A DNA stretch of 64,000 nt from Hedera helix (GCA_947179155.2 OX359274.1:49137564-49201563), one strand, 5' to 3'. Counted from the first letter of the stretch, positions 1 to 11,642 are shown. Notes: a model not told the origin generated them from the letters alone. Translations and numbers: made by a program.

Positions 1-1389
1 TTTAAAAATAGTAAATGAAATTGAAAAATTCCAGAAAAAAATATATGTTCATGAGGATATCATATACTGATGATTCACAGAAAATAAAAAATTTCTGAAT
101 GGTTGTGGTATTTTTCATATAAATGTTTAAGTTATGAATAAATGAGAATATTAAGTTAAATGAAGATTAAAAATTAGGTAAATGTGATTTTATTGACAAA
201 TGGTCTTTTTATGAGATGTTCAGATTTTACAAGAGTATGTGGGTCATTTGTAATAAAATGTTATGTGTATATCATTTTATGTTTATTAGTGATAAAAGAA
301 ATTGTATTGAATAAACAATTAAATAAAATTGTTTATAAGTTTAATAAATGATTAAAATATTATTAAACGATTAATAATATTAGTAAGAGATTAAAATATT
401 ATTAAATACGGAATAATATTATAAGATGATGATTAGTGATTAAAATATTATCAAAGAAAGATAATATTACTAATAAGTTAAGGAATTATCTAATGTTTGA
501 TTATGTGGCTAAATGTTAGATAATTTATTATAAGAATAGTTGTATTATGAGTTAAGATATGATTTGCTGATGGAAAGATCAATCTTATAAATGATAGGTT
601 TTTCATAAGAGATTAAATTAGATTGTGTAGCAGTAATCGACGGACAAGGCAAGTTTCCTATCTTCAAACTTTATTTTGTGCAAGTTTCCTAAACCCTACT
701 CAATTTATATTCGAGCAGGATATATTATTTTATTGTTCAAGTTCCTAACTCAATCTCAAGTTATTATGTTTCAAGCATGTTATGGTTTAATTCTGTATAA
801 TTATTCCACCTCCGTAAATTATTGATTCGCACATAGTGCATGTTGCATGTGTTCATCAGGTATGAAAGGCTGATCACCTTCATTACCATAAGGTTCAGTT
901 AAATTGTTCATGGCCATTATTGACACTCAACATTAATTGATTCAGTCATTTAATTATTGAAATTATGATTCGTACTCGTTCACAGTTATTATATTGTTGA
1001 AAATCCAAAAGCTTATTCTTTCTTTCAATCATGATATATCTTTATTGTACTTAAACTTGCTGAGCAAATTCATTGCTCACTCTTGCTATATCATGATAAC
1101 CAATTTCAGATTAATAAGAATGTTCGAGGAGAGCCGGAGACAGAAGCAAAAGACAAGATTATAGTGTTATGCATGATAACTAATTTGTTATATGATGTAA
1201 GTTATTTGTGTAAGCCTTTTATGAATCTAAAGGTATATATGTAAGTTAAGGTTAGAAACCTTGGGAAATGTTGTAGAATAAACAATTTATGTTTATATAT
1301 TCCGCATTAGTTATAGAACATGTATGGAGATGATGTATCGTGACGTATCAACTCTAGGGTTCAAGGTACCCGGATTTGGGGTCGTTACA
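1..1389 (+). mobile_element. Element A, 3' part of the 5' LTR
   Basis: This stretch is repeated base for base without indels at 17249-18637; I saw only two substitutions (C/A at 810/18058 and T/C at 1348/18596). It ends in TTACA, directly before a tRNA-iMet-type primer binding site, so it is the 3' end of a 5' LTR whose start lies left of the window. The near identity of the two LTRs indicates a very recent insertion. It is AT-rich and has no credible ORF. Confidence 0.88.
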
Positions 1390-3517
1390 AGTTGGTATCA
1401 GAGCTGATAGGTTATAGTTCTTAGGTAGCAGTACCTTAGGCTATAATCATGGAAAGATAATGTAAACAGTGAAAGGATAAACTCAGATAGAGTTTAGAAA
1501 TGAACATATACAGTTCATAAAGGAGGAAATAAATCTATATATATACATAGATATATGAAAAGATTCAAAGAAGGATCTTCAAATAGTGTAATCCAAATAA
1601 ATGGAATAAGAATCTGGGAACACTTGATTCAAGAATTTAAAAAGAGAAGGATCGTATAGTAAAATGATCAGAGAGGAATGATAAGATGATAGAATTAAAC
1701 GATCCTAGAATAAAGGAGAAATTGTACAGTGAAATCAATTGTGATATAAGATCACCGTGATCATAGTAAAATCATGGAATGACAGATGGTCTGTTAAATG
1801 ATTAAGAGAATTTATAAATAGCATGATGCTATAAGATGAAGGATACTATGAAATAGTAATAAGTGAACTTTTGAAGTGTTGAGTGTGATAAGTTATGAAT
1901 CGAGAAAATTCATATCAAGTTAAGAGAAGTTAAAGGTTTGTGGGTTTTTTATTGAGGACTCATGCTAGTGGTCGAGTTGACCAATTTCTTGTATGGGCAG
2001 GAGATTGTGTTTGGTTTGACGACCACTTAGCTTCCTATAGTGATAATCGATTGAAACCTAGTGTCGCGCTATTCGTTATATGTATGTTGAGAAGGTGATT
2101 CTTTTCTCATGTGTATAACGGATAGATAGAGGATGTTAAGATAAGTTCGTGTTCTGAGAATCGACACGTATGGTAAGTTTGTGACTCATTATCGCATTAT
2201 CGTATGGTGGAACCCCTCAGCGAATGGGCGACTTTGGCCTGACTAGGACAAGCTCCTCGAACCATATGATTGTGGTAAGTTCCTGAGCCCAAATACGTGG
2301 TAAGTTTGATGAACAGCGAGTGTGGGTAGAGTTAAGTAGCAAGATTAAGGTTATAATAGAGATAGTTATTAAGCTGGAAAAGATGAGGAGTAAAATTGGT
2401 GATTAATTGAGGTTTTAGGATATTCCAAATCTTCTAGCTATGCTAGACTTTGAAATTCTTAAAATCGTGCTAAATTCGCACTTTTGTGCTTTTGAAAATA
2501 TCAAAATATGTTTTAATAATCATTAATGCACTTAGTGCAGAGATGATAAACGATGGAGTCATCAATACAGAGTAACCTAGTGGTTGATGTTGCCTTAAGC
2601 CCACTATGGTATGATGTAATATGACAAAGTCATAAAATGATTTTCAGTATTTTGGAAACGTTTAAAGAAGAGTCTATGCTAATTGTTTCGGCTGGACAAA
2701 TTGATTTGAAAATATCAAAATGTATTTATAAAATCATCACGTGCCATTAAAGCTATGGTGCAGAGATGAAAAAGACGGAATATTCAACGCATTGTTGTAA
2801 CGGTGCGGTAGTATGAAGTCCTAACAAAATGAATTTCGGTTATCTTAACCAATCTAAAAAGATTTTCAGTTCGTAATATACGAACAGTTCAATGATGTGA
2901 GTCTACGTCATTTATTTTGACTGGACATTTTTGGTCAGAAATGACTCGAGTTTTATTATCCAATCCAAATTATGTGGAGCGGAATTTTGTAGTAAGTCTG
3001 AGGTGAACAACCCTATAATGGGGGATATGTCAGAGCCATGAATAAAGAACCCGCGAGGGGGCGCCCAAGAGAGGTGGCATGCTGATATAACAAAATAAGG
3101 GCTGGTAAATCCATAGAGTTCAACCCTGAGTGAAGTCGTTGTGCACAGCGCTAGCGTACGATAGGCTGATCACCTAGCGTACAAAACAGTGTGGAATGTT
3201 TTCAGTCTTTATGATTGATAAACCTTCTCGCAGATGTTCACGGTCTTTATGACCCCTCAGCATAGTATGAAAGTTTTAATGAATATTTTAATTTTCAATT
3301 TATCCTTTTGTAAGGTGTTCCAATGTTCTGGACATCGAATGGATAAATGAGTTATTTGAATGGGGTTATTTTTACTTCTTGATTATTCAAATTCATTCAC
3401 AGTTATTGATAAATTGTGAAGACTCCTGAGAGATGTTCCAATGTTCTGGACATCGAATGGGTAAAGGGGTAAGTATACTGTAATTTCGAGGACGAAATTC
3501 TTAGAAGAAGGGGTGAA
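1390..3517 (+). mobile_element. Element A internal region, non-coding
   Basis: About 2.1 kb between the primer site and the polypurine tract. I found no gag, protease, RT, RNase H or integrase motif in any frame and no ORF above about 60 codons. The region has imperfect internal duplications, for example a short segment around 3318 repeated near 3433. With LTRs of roughly 3.9-4.0 kb, this matches a LARD-type non-autonomous element that must borrow proteins from a relative. Confidence 0.75.
1393..1404 (+). other. Primer binding site of element A
   Basis: The bases TGGTATCAGAGC sit three bases after the 5' LTR end. This is the usual plant Ty3/gypsy and Copia site, complementary to the 3' end of initiator tRNA-Met. 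It fixes the LTR boundary at 1389. Confidence 0.88.
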
Positions 3518-3745
3518 TGTAATACCCCGGATATTTACAAGGTTTGTAGAATAAATCAAATATGATTAATTAAAGGTTACGATAAAACCTAGTTTTGGTG
3601 AATAAAATAAATAGAAATATATATGCTGTAAATTTCGAGGACGAAATTCTTATAAGGAGAGGTGAATGTAATATCCCGGATATTTCACAAGATTTTTTTT
3701 TTTAAATAAGTTCTTGATGATTAAATAAAGGTTGAGTTTAAAACC
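3480..3745 (+). repeat. Duplicated polypurine tract plus LTR edge in element A
   Basis: The signature 'aatttcgaggacgaaattct', followed by a purine tract and a TGTAAT(A/T)CCCGG LTR start, occurs twice, with the putative LTR starts at 3518 and 3667 (about 149 bp apart). Both copies look like a genuine pol-end to LTR junction. Which one is used cannot be decided here because the 5' LTR start is outside the window. Confidence 0.7.
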
Positions 3746-4048
3746 TAGATTTAGAGAAGTAAAAGTTATAAAAAAAATGAGTAAACATTTGACCCTAATC
3801 TTGGTGTTAGGAATGAAATGTGAGTGAATATAGGTTTTTATATTTTAAAACCTAGAATTGATTATTATGTATACTTAGAGGTATATAAATAATAAGGTAA
3901 TATAATACCTTTAAAGCTCAATGGATTTAGTTGACTGAAAGAGATTGTGTAAGAAGGTAAAGAGAGATTATGGAATTATAATAAATATAATTCACCAAGG
4001 TTAGACATGAATAAAGAAGGTATATGTATACTTACGCGTATGAATGCA
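3518..4048 (+). mobile_element. Element A 3' LTR, left part
   Basis: Begins TGTAATACCCCGG after a polypurine tract and stops at the element B insertion. It continues at 15152. An alternative start is 3667. The last five bases (4044-4048, ATGCA) are the target duplication made by element B. Confidence 0.75.
4044..4048. repeat. Target site duplication of element B (left copy)
   Basis: ATGCA immediately left of the TGTAAGACCCCG LTR start. The same five bases follow the last LTR of the array at 15152-15156. Confidence 0.85.
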
Positions 4049-4880
4049 TGTAAGACCCCGAATTTTATGAAATATAAAATTTAATTTTTCTTCATATATA
4101 TTTTTTTCTGAAACAGTAAGTGGTTAAATTAACAAAATTGAAAGTTAAGGATGTTATGTGCAAATTTTATTTTGTCGGACAATATTCGCTTTGTCGGGGA
4201 ATATTCGTTTGGTCGGGGAATATTCGTGCCGTACGACGGCGCCGAAATAATAAATTATTGGTGGACCCCACAACGGAATATTTGTCGGATATAGAAAACG
4301 ACAGAAGTAACCTTTTTAAATAAAAATAGTCAACGGAACTGTTAAAATACCGGTGATAAAAGAATAGTAGCATACGGTAGTTTATGGTATTTTCTGTAGC
4401 ACACGGTACTCTACAGTAACACACGGTATTGCATAGTGTCTCATATTATTGGTCTGATAATTGACACCGTAACTGTTACGCATCATTTCATCGATAATTG
4501 TCACTGCATAATATTTTATATTATCAATTCAATAATTGTTGTTACACAGTATTTTGCATTATTGATTTAATAATTGTCATTACACTGTATTTTATATCAT
4601 TGAGTCAATATTGTTGTTGCACTGTTTTTAAAATTATTGAACCTAATAATTGTCACAGTAACATATGCACAGTAATTCACGTTATTGAATCAATAATTGT
4701 CATGACACAGTAACGTATTTTTCTTTTACATACTTTCTGTATTATTGTTATCTCTATTACGGTATTATTTAAACAGTTGTATTTCATTAATTAATTGACT
4801 TGATATCTAAGAGCTAACTATACTGTATTTATAACAATTAGTCATAATAATTGAATTGATAAAGTTATTTCTTTATAATA

Positions 4881-5215
4881 TAAAGTTAGGTGATTATTAG
4901 GTGATATGAAATGAATGGTGTAGATTAAAGTGTGAAATATTGTTGAATAATTGAATTGATTTGTTTATAATATAAAGTTAGGTGATTATTAGGTGATATG
5001 AAAGGAATGGTGTAGATTAAAGTGTGAATTATTGTTGAATAATTGAATTGATTTGTTTATAATATAAAGTTAGGTGATTATTAGGTGATATGAAATGAAT
5101 GGTGTAGGTTAAAGTGTGAATTATTGTTGAATAATTGAATTGATTTGTTTATAATATAAAGTTAGGTGATTATTAGGTGATATGAAATGAATGGTGTAGA
5201 TTAAAGATAATATAA
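4881..5215 (+). repeat. 92-bp tandem repeat in LTR 1 (about 4 copies)
   Basis: The motif taaagttaggtgattatt starts at 4881, 4973, 5065 and 5157, a spacing of exactly 92 bp. Units are nearly identical and lie directly upstream of the LTR TATA box. The same four-copy block is in LTRs 2 and 3. Element C's LTRs have fewer copies and a shortened last unit. Confidence 0.9.
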
Positions 5216-5294
5216 TATTTGAAATGGATGGTGTAGATTAAAAGATGATCTTTAAATGAATGGTTTAGATTAAATGAATGATAAGATTTTTGGC

Positions 5295-5302
5295 TATAAA
5301 TA
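5295..5302 (+). promoter_or_regulatory. LTR TATA box
   Basis: TATAAATA in the context GGCTATAAATAGAAGCC, a textbook plant TATA element. The same site occurs at 9092, 12889, 33988 and 40579 in the other LTRs of the family. It suggests that U3 ends near 5325 and that the transcribed part of the LTR is about 2.2 kb, unusually long. Confidence 0.7.
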
Positions 5303-6040
5303 GAAGCCTTAACTTAAGGATTTTTCATAAACTTCCTTACTTGTTCTTTCTTTCTCTCTCTAAATACTTTTTGTGTAAGTTCTCTCTAAGTGTTCTTAAG
5401 TCATTCCTAGTTTTGAAATCTTTTGCATTCTTCTTTGAATTCCCGAGTAGAATTTTCTTATGTACAGCAACTCTTTCGAAAAATTGTAGTAAATTCATTA
5501 TTTGTCAGAATTTAATGAATTAAAAGTCTGTCTCTTCAGTTTTTCGTCCTCTACAACTTTGAAGAAGGAAGAAAAGTCATCTGAAATCATCTTCATGTCT
5601 TAAAATACTAAAAACCGTAACCTATTCTGATTTTCGTCACTATTTTCAGTCTTAGTTTTGAAAATTCATAACTCATTCATATTAACTCCGAATTGAGTGA
5701 TTCTTGAGTCTATGCCGTCTATCTTTCCGAGAGTAACATTATTTTAAAAGCATAAAGAGATTTTAAAAACTCTAGAAGACTCAAAAGTCAGATTCCTTAC
5801 TGCTACAAACAAGGAAGGATTTGTTCGGCTATAAACTTGTTTCACAATATCAAGGTAAAGAATGTCATCTTCTTTCATCTTCTATTATTAAAACTTACTA
5901 CGGTAAGGGATACCATCTTTTGTCATCTTCCATTATTCAAACGTACTATGGTAAGGGATTATCATTATTTGATCCTCGATAATAATATTGTTTCTTCCTT
6001 ACTCATAAGACGTGCCTTTTATTTCCATGTATTAAATTGT

Positions 6041-6385
6041 GGGAATAACCTTACGGAGCGGATTGCCGCCTGTTGGTGAATAACCTTTCGTATTCATTCA
6101 TTATTAATCTCTGAGAATAACCTTACGGAGCGGATTGCCGCCTGTTTGGTGAATAACTCTTTGTACTCAAATTCTATTAAATTGTGGGAATAACCTTACG
6201 GAGCGGATTGCCGCCTGTTGGTGAATAACCTTTCGTATTCATTCATTATTAATCTCTGAGAATAACCTTACGGAGCGGATTGCCGCCTGTTTGGTGAATA
6301 ACTCTTTGTACTCAAATTCTATTAAATTGTGGGAATAACCTTACGGAGCGGATTGCCGCCTGTTGGTGAATAACCCTTGTATTAA
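6041..6385 (+). repeat. Five GC-rich repeats with 72/73-bp spacing (LTR 1)
   Basis: The core TTACGGAGCGGATTGCCGCC begins at 6051, 6123, 6196, 6268 and 6341. Two flavours alternate (ending in TGTTGG or TGTTTGG), giving a 145-bp higher-order unit. The GC-rich cores stand out in an AT-rich LTR and are kept in all five LTRs of the family (LTR 2 near 9848, LTR 3 near 13645, C near 34378 and 40968). Confidence 0.9.
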
Positions 6386-7558
6386 TTTCCTTCACCTTTT
6401 GTTAATCAAACCTGCTACGGTAAGGGATATTATTTTCTTTCATACTCCTAAATCGAAATTTATTATGGAACTATTGCTTCTATAATTCCTGAAAATATTA
6501 TATGTTCCATAATAGTTGAACTTCATTATTTCAACTGAACCTTCCTATTTACGTGAACATTTCTATTGAATTGTAACCGTTATTCTGAACTGTGGATTTT
6601 GAATTTCACTCCACATCATGTTGACAATTTGTACATTATTTGAATCTGTACAAAGTAAACTTCCGATACTTATTGTTATCCTATTTCTTCTGTTCATCAT
6701 TTATATCATTCTAATCATCCAAAAATCAAGCTGTTGTGAATATCTGTGGCCGGGGGCACAGATGTGATATATTTGTTGAACAGATGATAGGTTAAAGGCG
6801 ATATAATAGGTTAAAGGCGATACATCTGTTCGGTGTCTTTTATGGCACGTGGTGAATGTTCTCTTTGGCCCGTAGTGCAAAGATGAACTGTTGTTTGGTA
6901 TGATTATGACCAAAGGCTGAATCTGGTATAATCATGACCGTTGGTGTTATATTGAATGTCTTTGGCCCGTAGTGCAAAGATGAACTGTTGATCTGCATGA
7001 TTATGATCAGGAACTGTGAATTTGTATTATCTTGACTAATGATATTTCAGATGATAAAAGTTGATGATGTTTTTCCTAAAAAGAGAACCGAGTGGACATT
7101 ATAGTCTGCATTATTCTTCTAATAGATTACTCATTCCGCTGCTATTATTGATCTGAACGTTGTTTAAGAATTTAACTGCAGTTTTTGATATAAACCTTGT
7201 AGTCTATTGTATTCTATCAAGAACTCAGCTGTTGAAGACTAATGATAATTTATTCGTCATTATCTTAGTCATGATATTCTTTACTGGGCTATTTGAGCTC
7301 ACCCTTTCTTTTGTTCCATTGTTTTTCAACAGGAGATGAAAACATAACAGGGTCTAGCCGGGGAATGGAGTGAGGGTCCGAGGAATAGTTATCATAGTCT
7401 TCACGTTTTGTAAAATAGTGTGGCAATAATAGTGAAGACTTAGTTGTGTATTATTATACACTGTATTGTTGTACGTTGTGCTTTGTTGTAATAATTTTGT
7501 TGTAGTCTTTTGACGACTCAAGTTTGGGCTGTGTGGGCCCAGATTTGGGGGCGTCACA

Positions 7559-7845
7559 GTTGGCATCAGAGCTTAGGGATATGGTCTTTAATGGAGATCT
7601 GGGGTTAGAACTAGGAGGGGAGAGACGAATAGAATCAATCACTAGTGTGTCCTACCTAAATTAGATTTTTTTTTTTTATCTAATGAATCGATTTGAATGT
7701 AGGAACATGAAGTGATGAGTCAGTTTATTTGAACTAACAATTATTTTGTGACCACAGTTTAGTATGGCATCTGAAAATCAGGAGGATAACTATGAAATGC
7801 CCGGTACGTCAATTTCGGGGACGAAATTTCATAAGGAGGGGAGGT
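7559..7845 (+). mobile_element. Element B interior 1
   Basis: 287 bp. It starts with the primer binding site TGGCATCAGAGC (7561-7572), a one-base variant of the initiator tRNA-Met site. A leader follows, then the 28-codon ORF and a polypurine tract (about 7833-7844) abutting LTR 2. Everything between the first gag codons and the last pol codons is absent. All cis signals needed for reverse transcription appear to remain. Confidence 0.88.
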
Positions 7846-7850
7846 TGTAA
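7764..7850 (+). CDS. 28-codon gag-start/pol-end fusion micro-ORF (copy 1)
   Basis: The ATG corresponds to the gag-position start codon of element C (36086): MASENQEDNYE here against MASGNQEVNYE there. After codon 12 the frame passes directly into the C-terminal residues of C's pol (GTSISGTKFHKEGRL) and uses the same TAA, whose last bases lie inside the LTR. The frame is therefore kept across a deletion of about 3.3 kb. Whether the peptide is made is unknown. The in-frame join may be chance (about one in three) or may protect the transcript. Confidence 0.6.
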   Translation: MASENQEDNYEMPGTSISGTKFHKEGRL

Positions 7851-10800
7851 GACCCCGAATTTTATGAAATATAAAATTTAATTTTTCTTCATATATATTT
7901 TTTTCTGAAACAGTAAGTGGTTAAATTAACAAAATTGAAAGTTAAGGATGTTATGTGCAAATTTTATTTTGTCGGACAATATTCGCTTTGTCGGGGAATA
8001 TTCGTTTGGTCGGGGAATATTCGTGCCGTACGACGGCGCCGAAATAATAAATTATTGGTGGACCCCACAACGGAATATTTGTCGGATATAGAAAACGACA
8101 GAAGTAACCTTTTTAAATAAAAATAGTCAACGGAACTGTTAAAATACCGGTGATAAAAGAATAGTAGCATACGGTAGTTTATGGTATTTTCTGTAGCACA
8201 CGGTACTCTACAGTAACACACGGTATTGCATAGTGTCTCATATTATTGGTCTGATAATTGACACCGTAACTGTTACGCATCATTTCATCGATAATTGTCA
8301 CTGCATAATATTTTATATTATCAATTCAATAATTGTTGTTACACAGTATTTTGCATTATTGATTTAATAATTGTCATTACACTGTATTTTATATCATTGA
8401 GTCAATATTGTTGCTGCACTGTTTTTAAAATTATTGAACCTAATAATTGTCACAGTAACATATGCACAGTAATTCACGTTATTGAATCAATAATTGTCAT
8501 GACACAGTAACGTATTTTTCTTTTACATACTTTCTGTATTATTGTTATCTCTATTACGGTATTATTTAAACAGTTGTATTTCATTAATTAATTGACTTGA
8601 TATCTAAGAGCTAACTATACTGTATTTATAACAATTAGTCATAATAATTGAATTGATAAAGTTATTTCTTTATAATATAAAGTTAGGTGATTATTAGGTG
8701 ATATGAAATGAATGGTGTAGATTAAAGTGTGAAATATTGTTGAATAATTGAATTGATTTGTTTATAATATAAAGTTAGGTGATTATTAGGTGATATGAAA
8801 GGAATGGTGTAGATTAAAGTGTGAATTATTGTTGAATAATTGAATTGATTTGTTTATAATATAAAGTTAGGTGATTATTAGGTGATATGAAATGAATGGT
8901 GTAGGTTAAAGTGTGAATTATTGTTGAATAATTGAATTGATTTGTTTATAATATAAAGTTAGGTGATTATTAGGTGATATGAAATGAATGGTGTAGATTA
9001 AAGATAATATAATATTTGAAATGGATGGTGTAGATTAAAAGATGATCTTTAAATGAATGGTTTAGATTAAATGAATGATAAGATTTTTGGCTATAAATAG
9101 AAGCCTTAACTTAAGGATTTTTCATAAACTTCCTTACTTGTTCTTTCTTTCTCTCTCTAAATACTTTTTGTGTAAGTTCTCTCTAAGTGTTCTTAAGTCA
9201 TTCCTAGTTTTGAAATCTTTTGCATTCTTCTTTGAATTCCCGAGTAGAATTTTCTTATGTACAGCAACTCTTTCGAAAAATTGTAGTAAATTCATTATTT
9301 GTCAGAATTTAATGAATTAAAAGTCTGTCTCTTCAGTTTTTCGTCCTCTACAACTTTGAAGAAGGAAGAAAAGTCATCTGAAATCATCTTCATGTCTTAA
9401 AATACTAAAAACCGTAACCTATTCTGATTTTCGTCACTATTTTCAGTCTTAGTTTTGAAAATTCATAACTCATTCATATTAACTCCGAATTGAGTGATTC
9501 TTGAGTCTATGCCGTCTATCTTTCCGAGAGTAACATTATTTTAAAAGCATAAAGAGATTTTAAAAACTCTAGAAGACTCAAAAGTCAGATTCCTTACTGC
9601 TACAAACAAGGAAGGATTTGTTCGGCTATAAACTTGTTTCACAATATCAAGGTAAAGAATGTCATCTTCTTTCATCTTCTATTATTAAAACTTACTACGG
9701 TAAGGGATACCATCTTTTGTCATCTTCCATTATTCAAACGTACTATGGTAATGGATTATCATTATTTTATCCTCGATAATAATATTGTTTCTTCCTTACT
9801 CATAAGACGTGCCTTTTATTTCCATGTATTAAATTGTGGGAATAACCTTACGGAGCGGATTGCCGCCTGTTGGTGAATAACCTTTCGTATTCATTCATTA
9901 TTAATCTCTGAGAATAACCTTACGGAGCGGATTGCCGCCTGTTTGGTGAATAACTCTTTGTACTCAAATTCTATTAAATTGTGGGAATAACCTTACGGAG
10001 CGGATTGCCGCCTGTTGGTGAATAACCTTTCGTATTCATTCATTATTAATCTCTGAGAATAACCTTACGGAGCGGATTGCCGCCTGTTTGGTGAATAACT
10101 CTTTGTACTCAAATTCTATTAAATTGTGGGAATAACCTTACGGAGCGGATTGCCGCCTGTTGGTGAATAACCCTTGTATTAATTTCCTTCACCTTTTGTT
10201 AATCAAACCTGCTACGGTAAGGGATATTATTTTCTTTCATACTCCTAAATCGAAATTTATTATGGAACTATTGCTTCTATAATTCCTGAAAATATTATAT
10301 GTTCCATAATAGTTGAACTTCATTATTTCAACTGAACCTTCCTATTTACGTGAACATTTCTATTGAATTGTAACCGTTATTCTGAACTGTGGATTTTGAA
10401 TTTCACTCCACATCATGTTGACAATTTGTACATTATTTGAATCTGTACAAAGTAAACTTCCGATACTTATTGTTATCCTATTTCTTCTGTTCATCATTTA
10501 TATCATTCTAATCATCCAAAAATCAAGCTGTTGTGAATATCTGTGGCCGGGGGCACAGATGTGATATATTTGTTGAACAGATGATAGGTTAAAGGCGATA
10601 TAATAGGTTAAAGGCGATACATCTGTTCGGTGTCTTTTATGGCACGTGGTGAATGTTCTCTTTGGCCCGTAGTGCAAAGATGAACTGTTGTTTGGTATGA
10701 TTATGACCAAAGGCTGAATCTGGTATAATCATGACCGTTGGTGTTATATTGAATGTCTTTGGCCCGTAGTGCAAAGATGAACTGTTGATCTGCATGATTA

Positions 10801-11355
10801 TGATCAGGAACTGTGAATTTGTATTATCTTGACTAATGATATTTCAGATGATAAAAGTTGATGATGTTTTTCCTAAAAAGAGAACCGAGTGGACATTATA
10901 GTCTGCATTATTCTTCTAATAGATTACTCATTCCGCTGCTATTATTGATCTGAACGTTGTTTAAGAATTTAACTGCAGTTTTTGATATAAACCTTGTAGT
11001 CTATTGTATTCTATCAAGAACTCAACTGTTGAAGACTAATGATAATTTATTCGTCATTATCTTAGTCATGATATTCTTTACTGGGCTATTTGAGCTCACC
11101 CTTTCTTTTGTTCCATTGTTTTTCAACAGGAGATGAAAACATAACAGGGTCTAGCCGGGGAATGGAGTGAGGGTCCGAGGAATAGTTATCATAGTCTTCA
11201 CGTTTTGTAAAATAGTGTGGCAATAATAGTGAAGACTTAGTTGTGTATTATTATACACTGTATTGTTGTACGTTGTGCTTTGTTGTAATAATTTTGTTGT
11301 AGTCTTTTGACGACTCAAGTTTGGGCTGTGTGGGCCCAGATTTGGGGGCGTCACA
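7846..11355 (+). mobile_element. Element B LTR 2
   Basis: 3510 bp, an exact 3797-bp shift of LTR 1. Differences seen against LTR 1: T to C at 8414, G to T at 9752 and 9768, and G to A at 11025. It contains the same TATA box, 92-bp repeats and five GC-rich repeats. Confidence 0.92.
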
Positions 11356-11642
11356 GTTGGCATCAGAGCTTAGGGATATGGTCTTTAATGGAGATCTGGG
11401 GTTAGAACTAGGAGGGGAGAGACGAATAGAATCAATCACTAGTGTGTCCTACCTAAATTAGATTTTTTTTTTTTATCTAATGAATCGATTTGAATGTAGG
11501 AACATGAAGTGATGAGTCAGTTTATTTGAACTAACAATTATTTTGTGACCACAGTTTAGTATGGCATCTGAAAATCAGGAGGATAACTATGAAATGCCCG
11601 GTACGTCAATTTCGGGGACGAAATTTCATAAGGAGGGGAGGT
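11356..11642 (+). mobile_element. Element B interior 2
   Basis: A 287-bp copy of interior 1, with primer site at 11358-11369 and polypurine tract just before 11643. I saw no differences from interior 1, which indicates a very recent duplication. Confidence 0.88.

Larger units (their letters stand above)
4049..7558 (+). mobile_element. Element B LTR 1
   Basis: 3510 bp, TGTAAG...TCACA. In order it contains three TCGGGGAATATTCG-like repeats (about 4170-4230), a run of ataattgtcac/acagta short repeats (4440-4715), four 92-bp repeats (4881-5215), a TATA box (5295-5302), a leader-like stretch, and five GC-rich 72/73-bp-spaced repeats (6041-6385). Short ORFs inside recur only because the LTR recurs; none resembles a protein family. 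Confidence 0.92.

Noticed and set aside
4120..4424. Short ORFs recurring identically at 4120, 7917, 11714, 32925 and 39516 (and their antisense partners)
   Set aside because: They recur because the LTR recurs. Composition is AT-driven and no family motif is present.
5278..6079. Two LTR ORFs of about 80 codons
   Set aside because: One begins upstream of the TATA box and both span repeats. They are absent or broken in element C LTRs, so not conserved proteins.
6041..6385. CRISPR-like repeat/spacer pattern
   Set aside because: The regular spacing comes from a 145-bp higher-order tandem repeat whose 'spacers' are themselves repeated. The context is a plant retrotransposon LTR.
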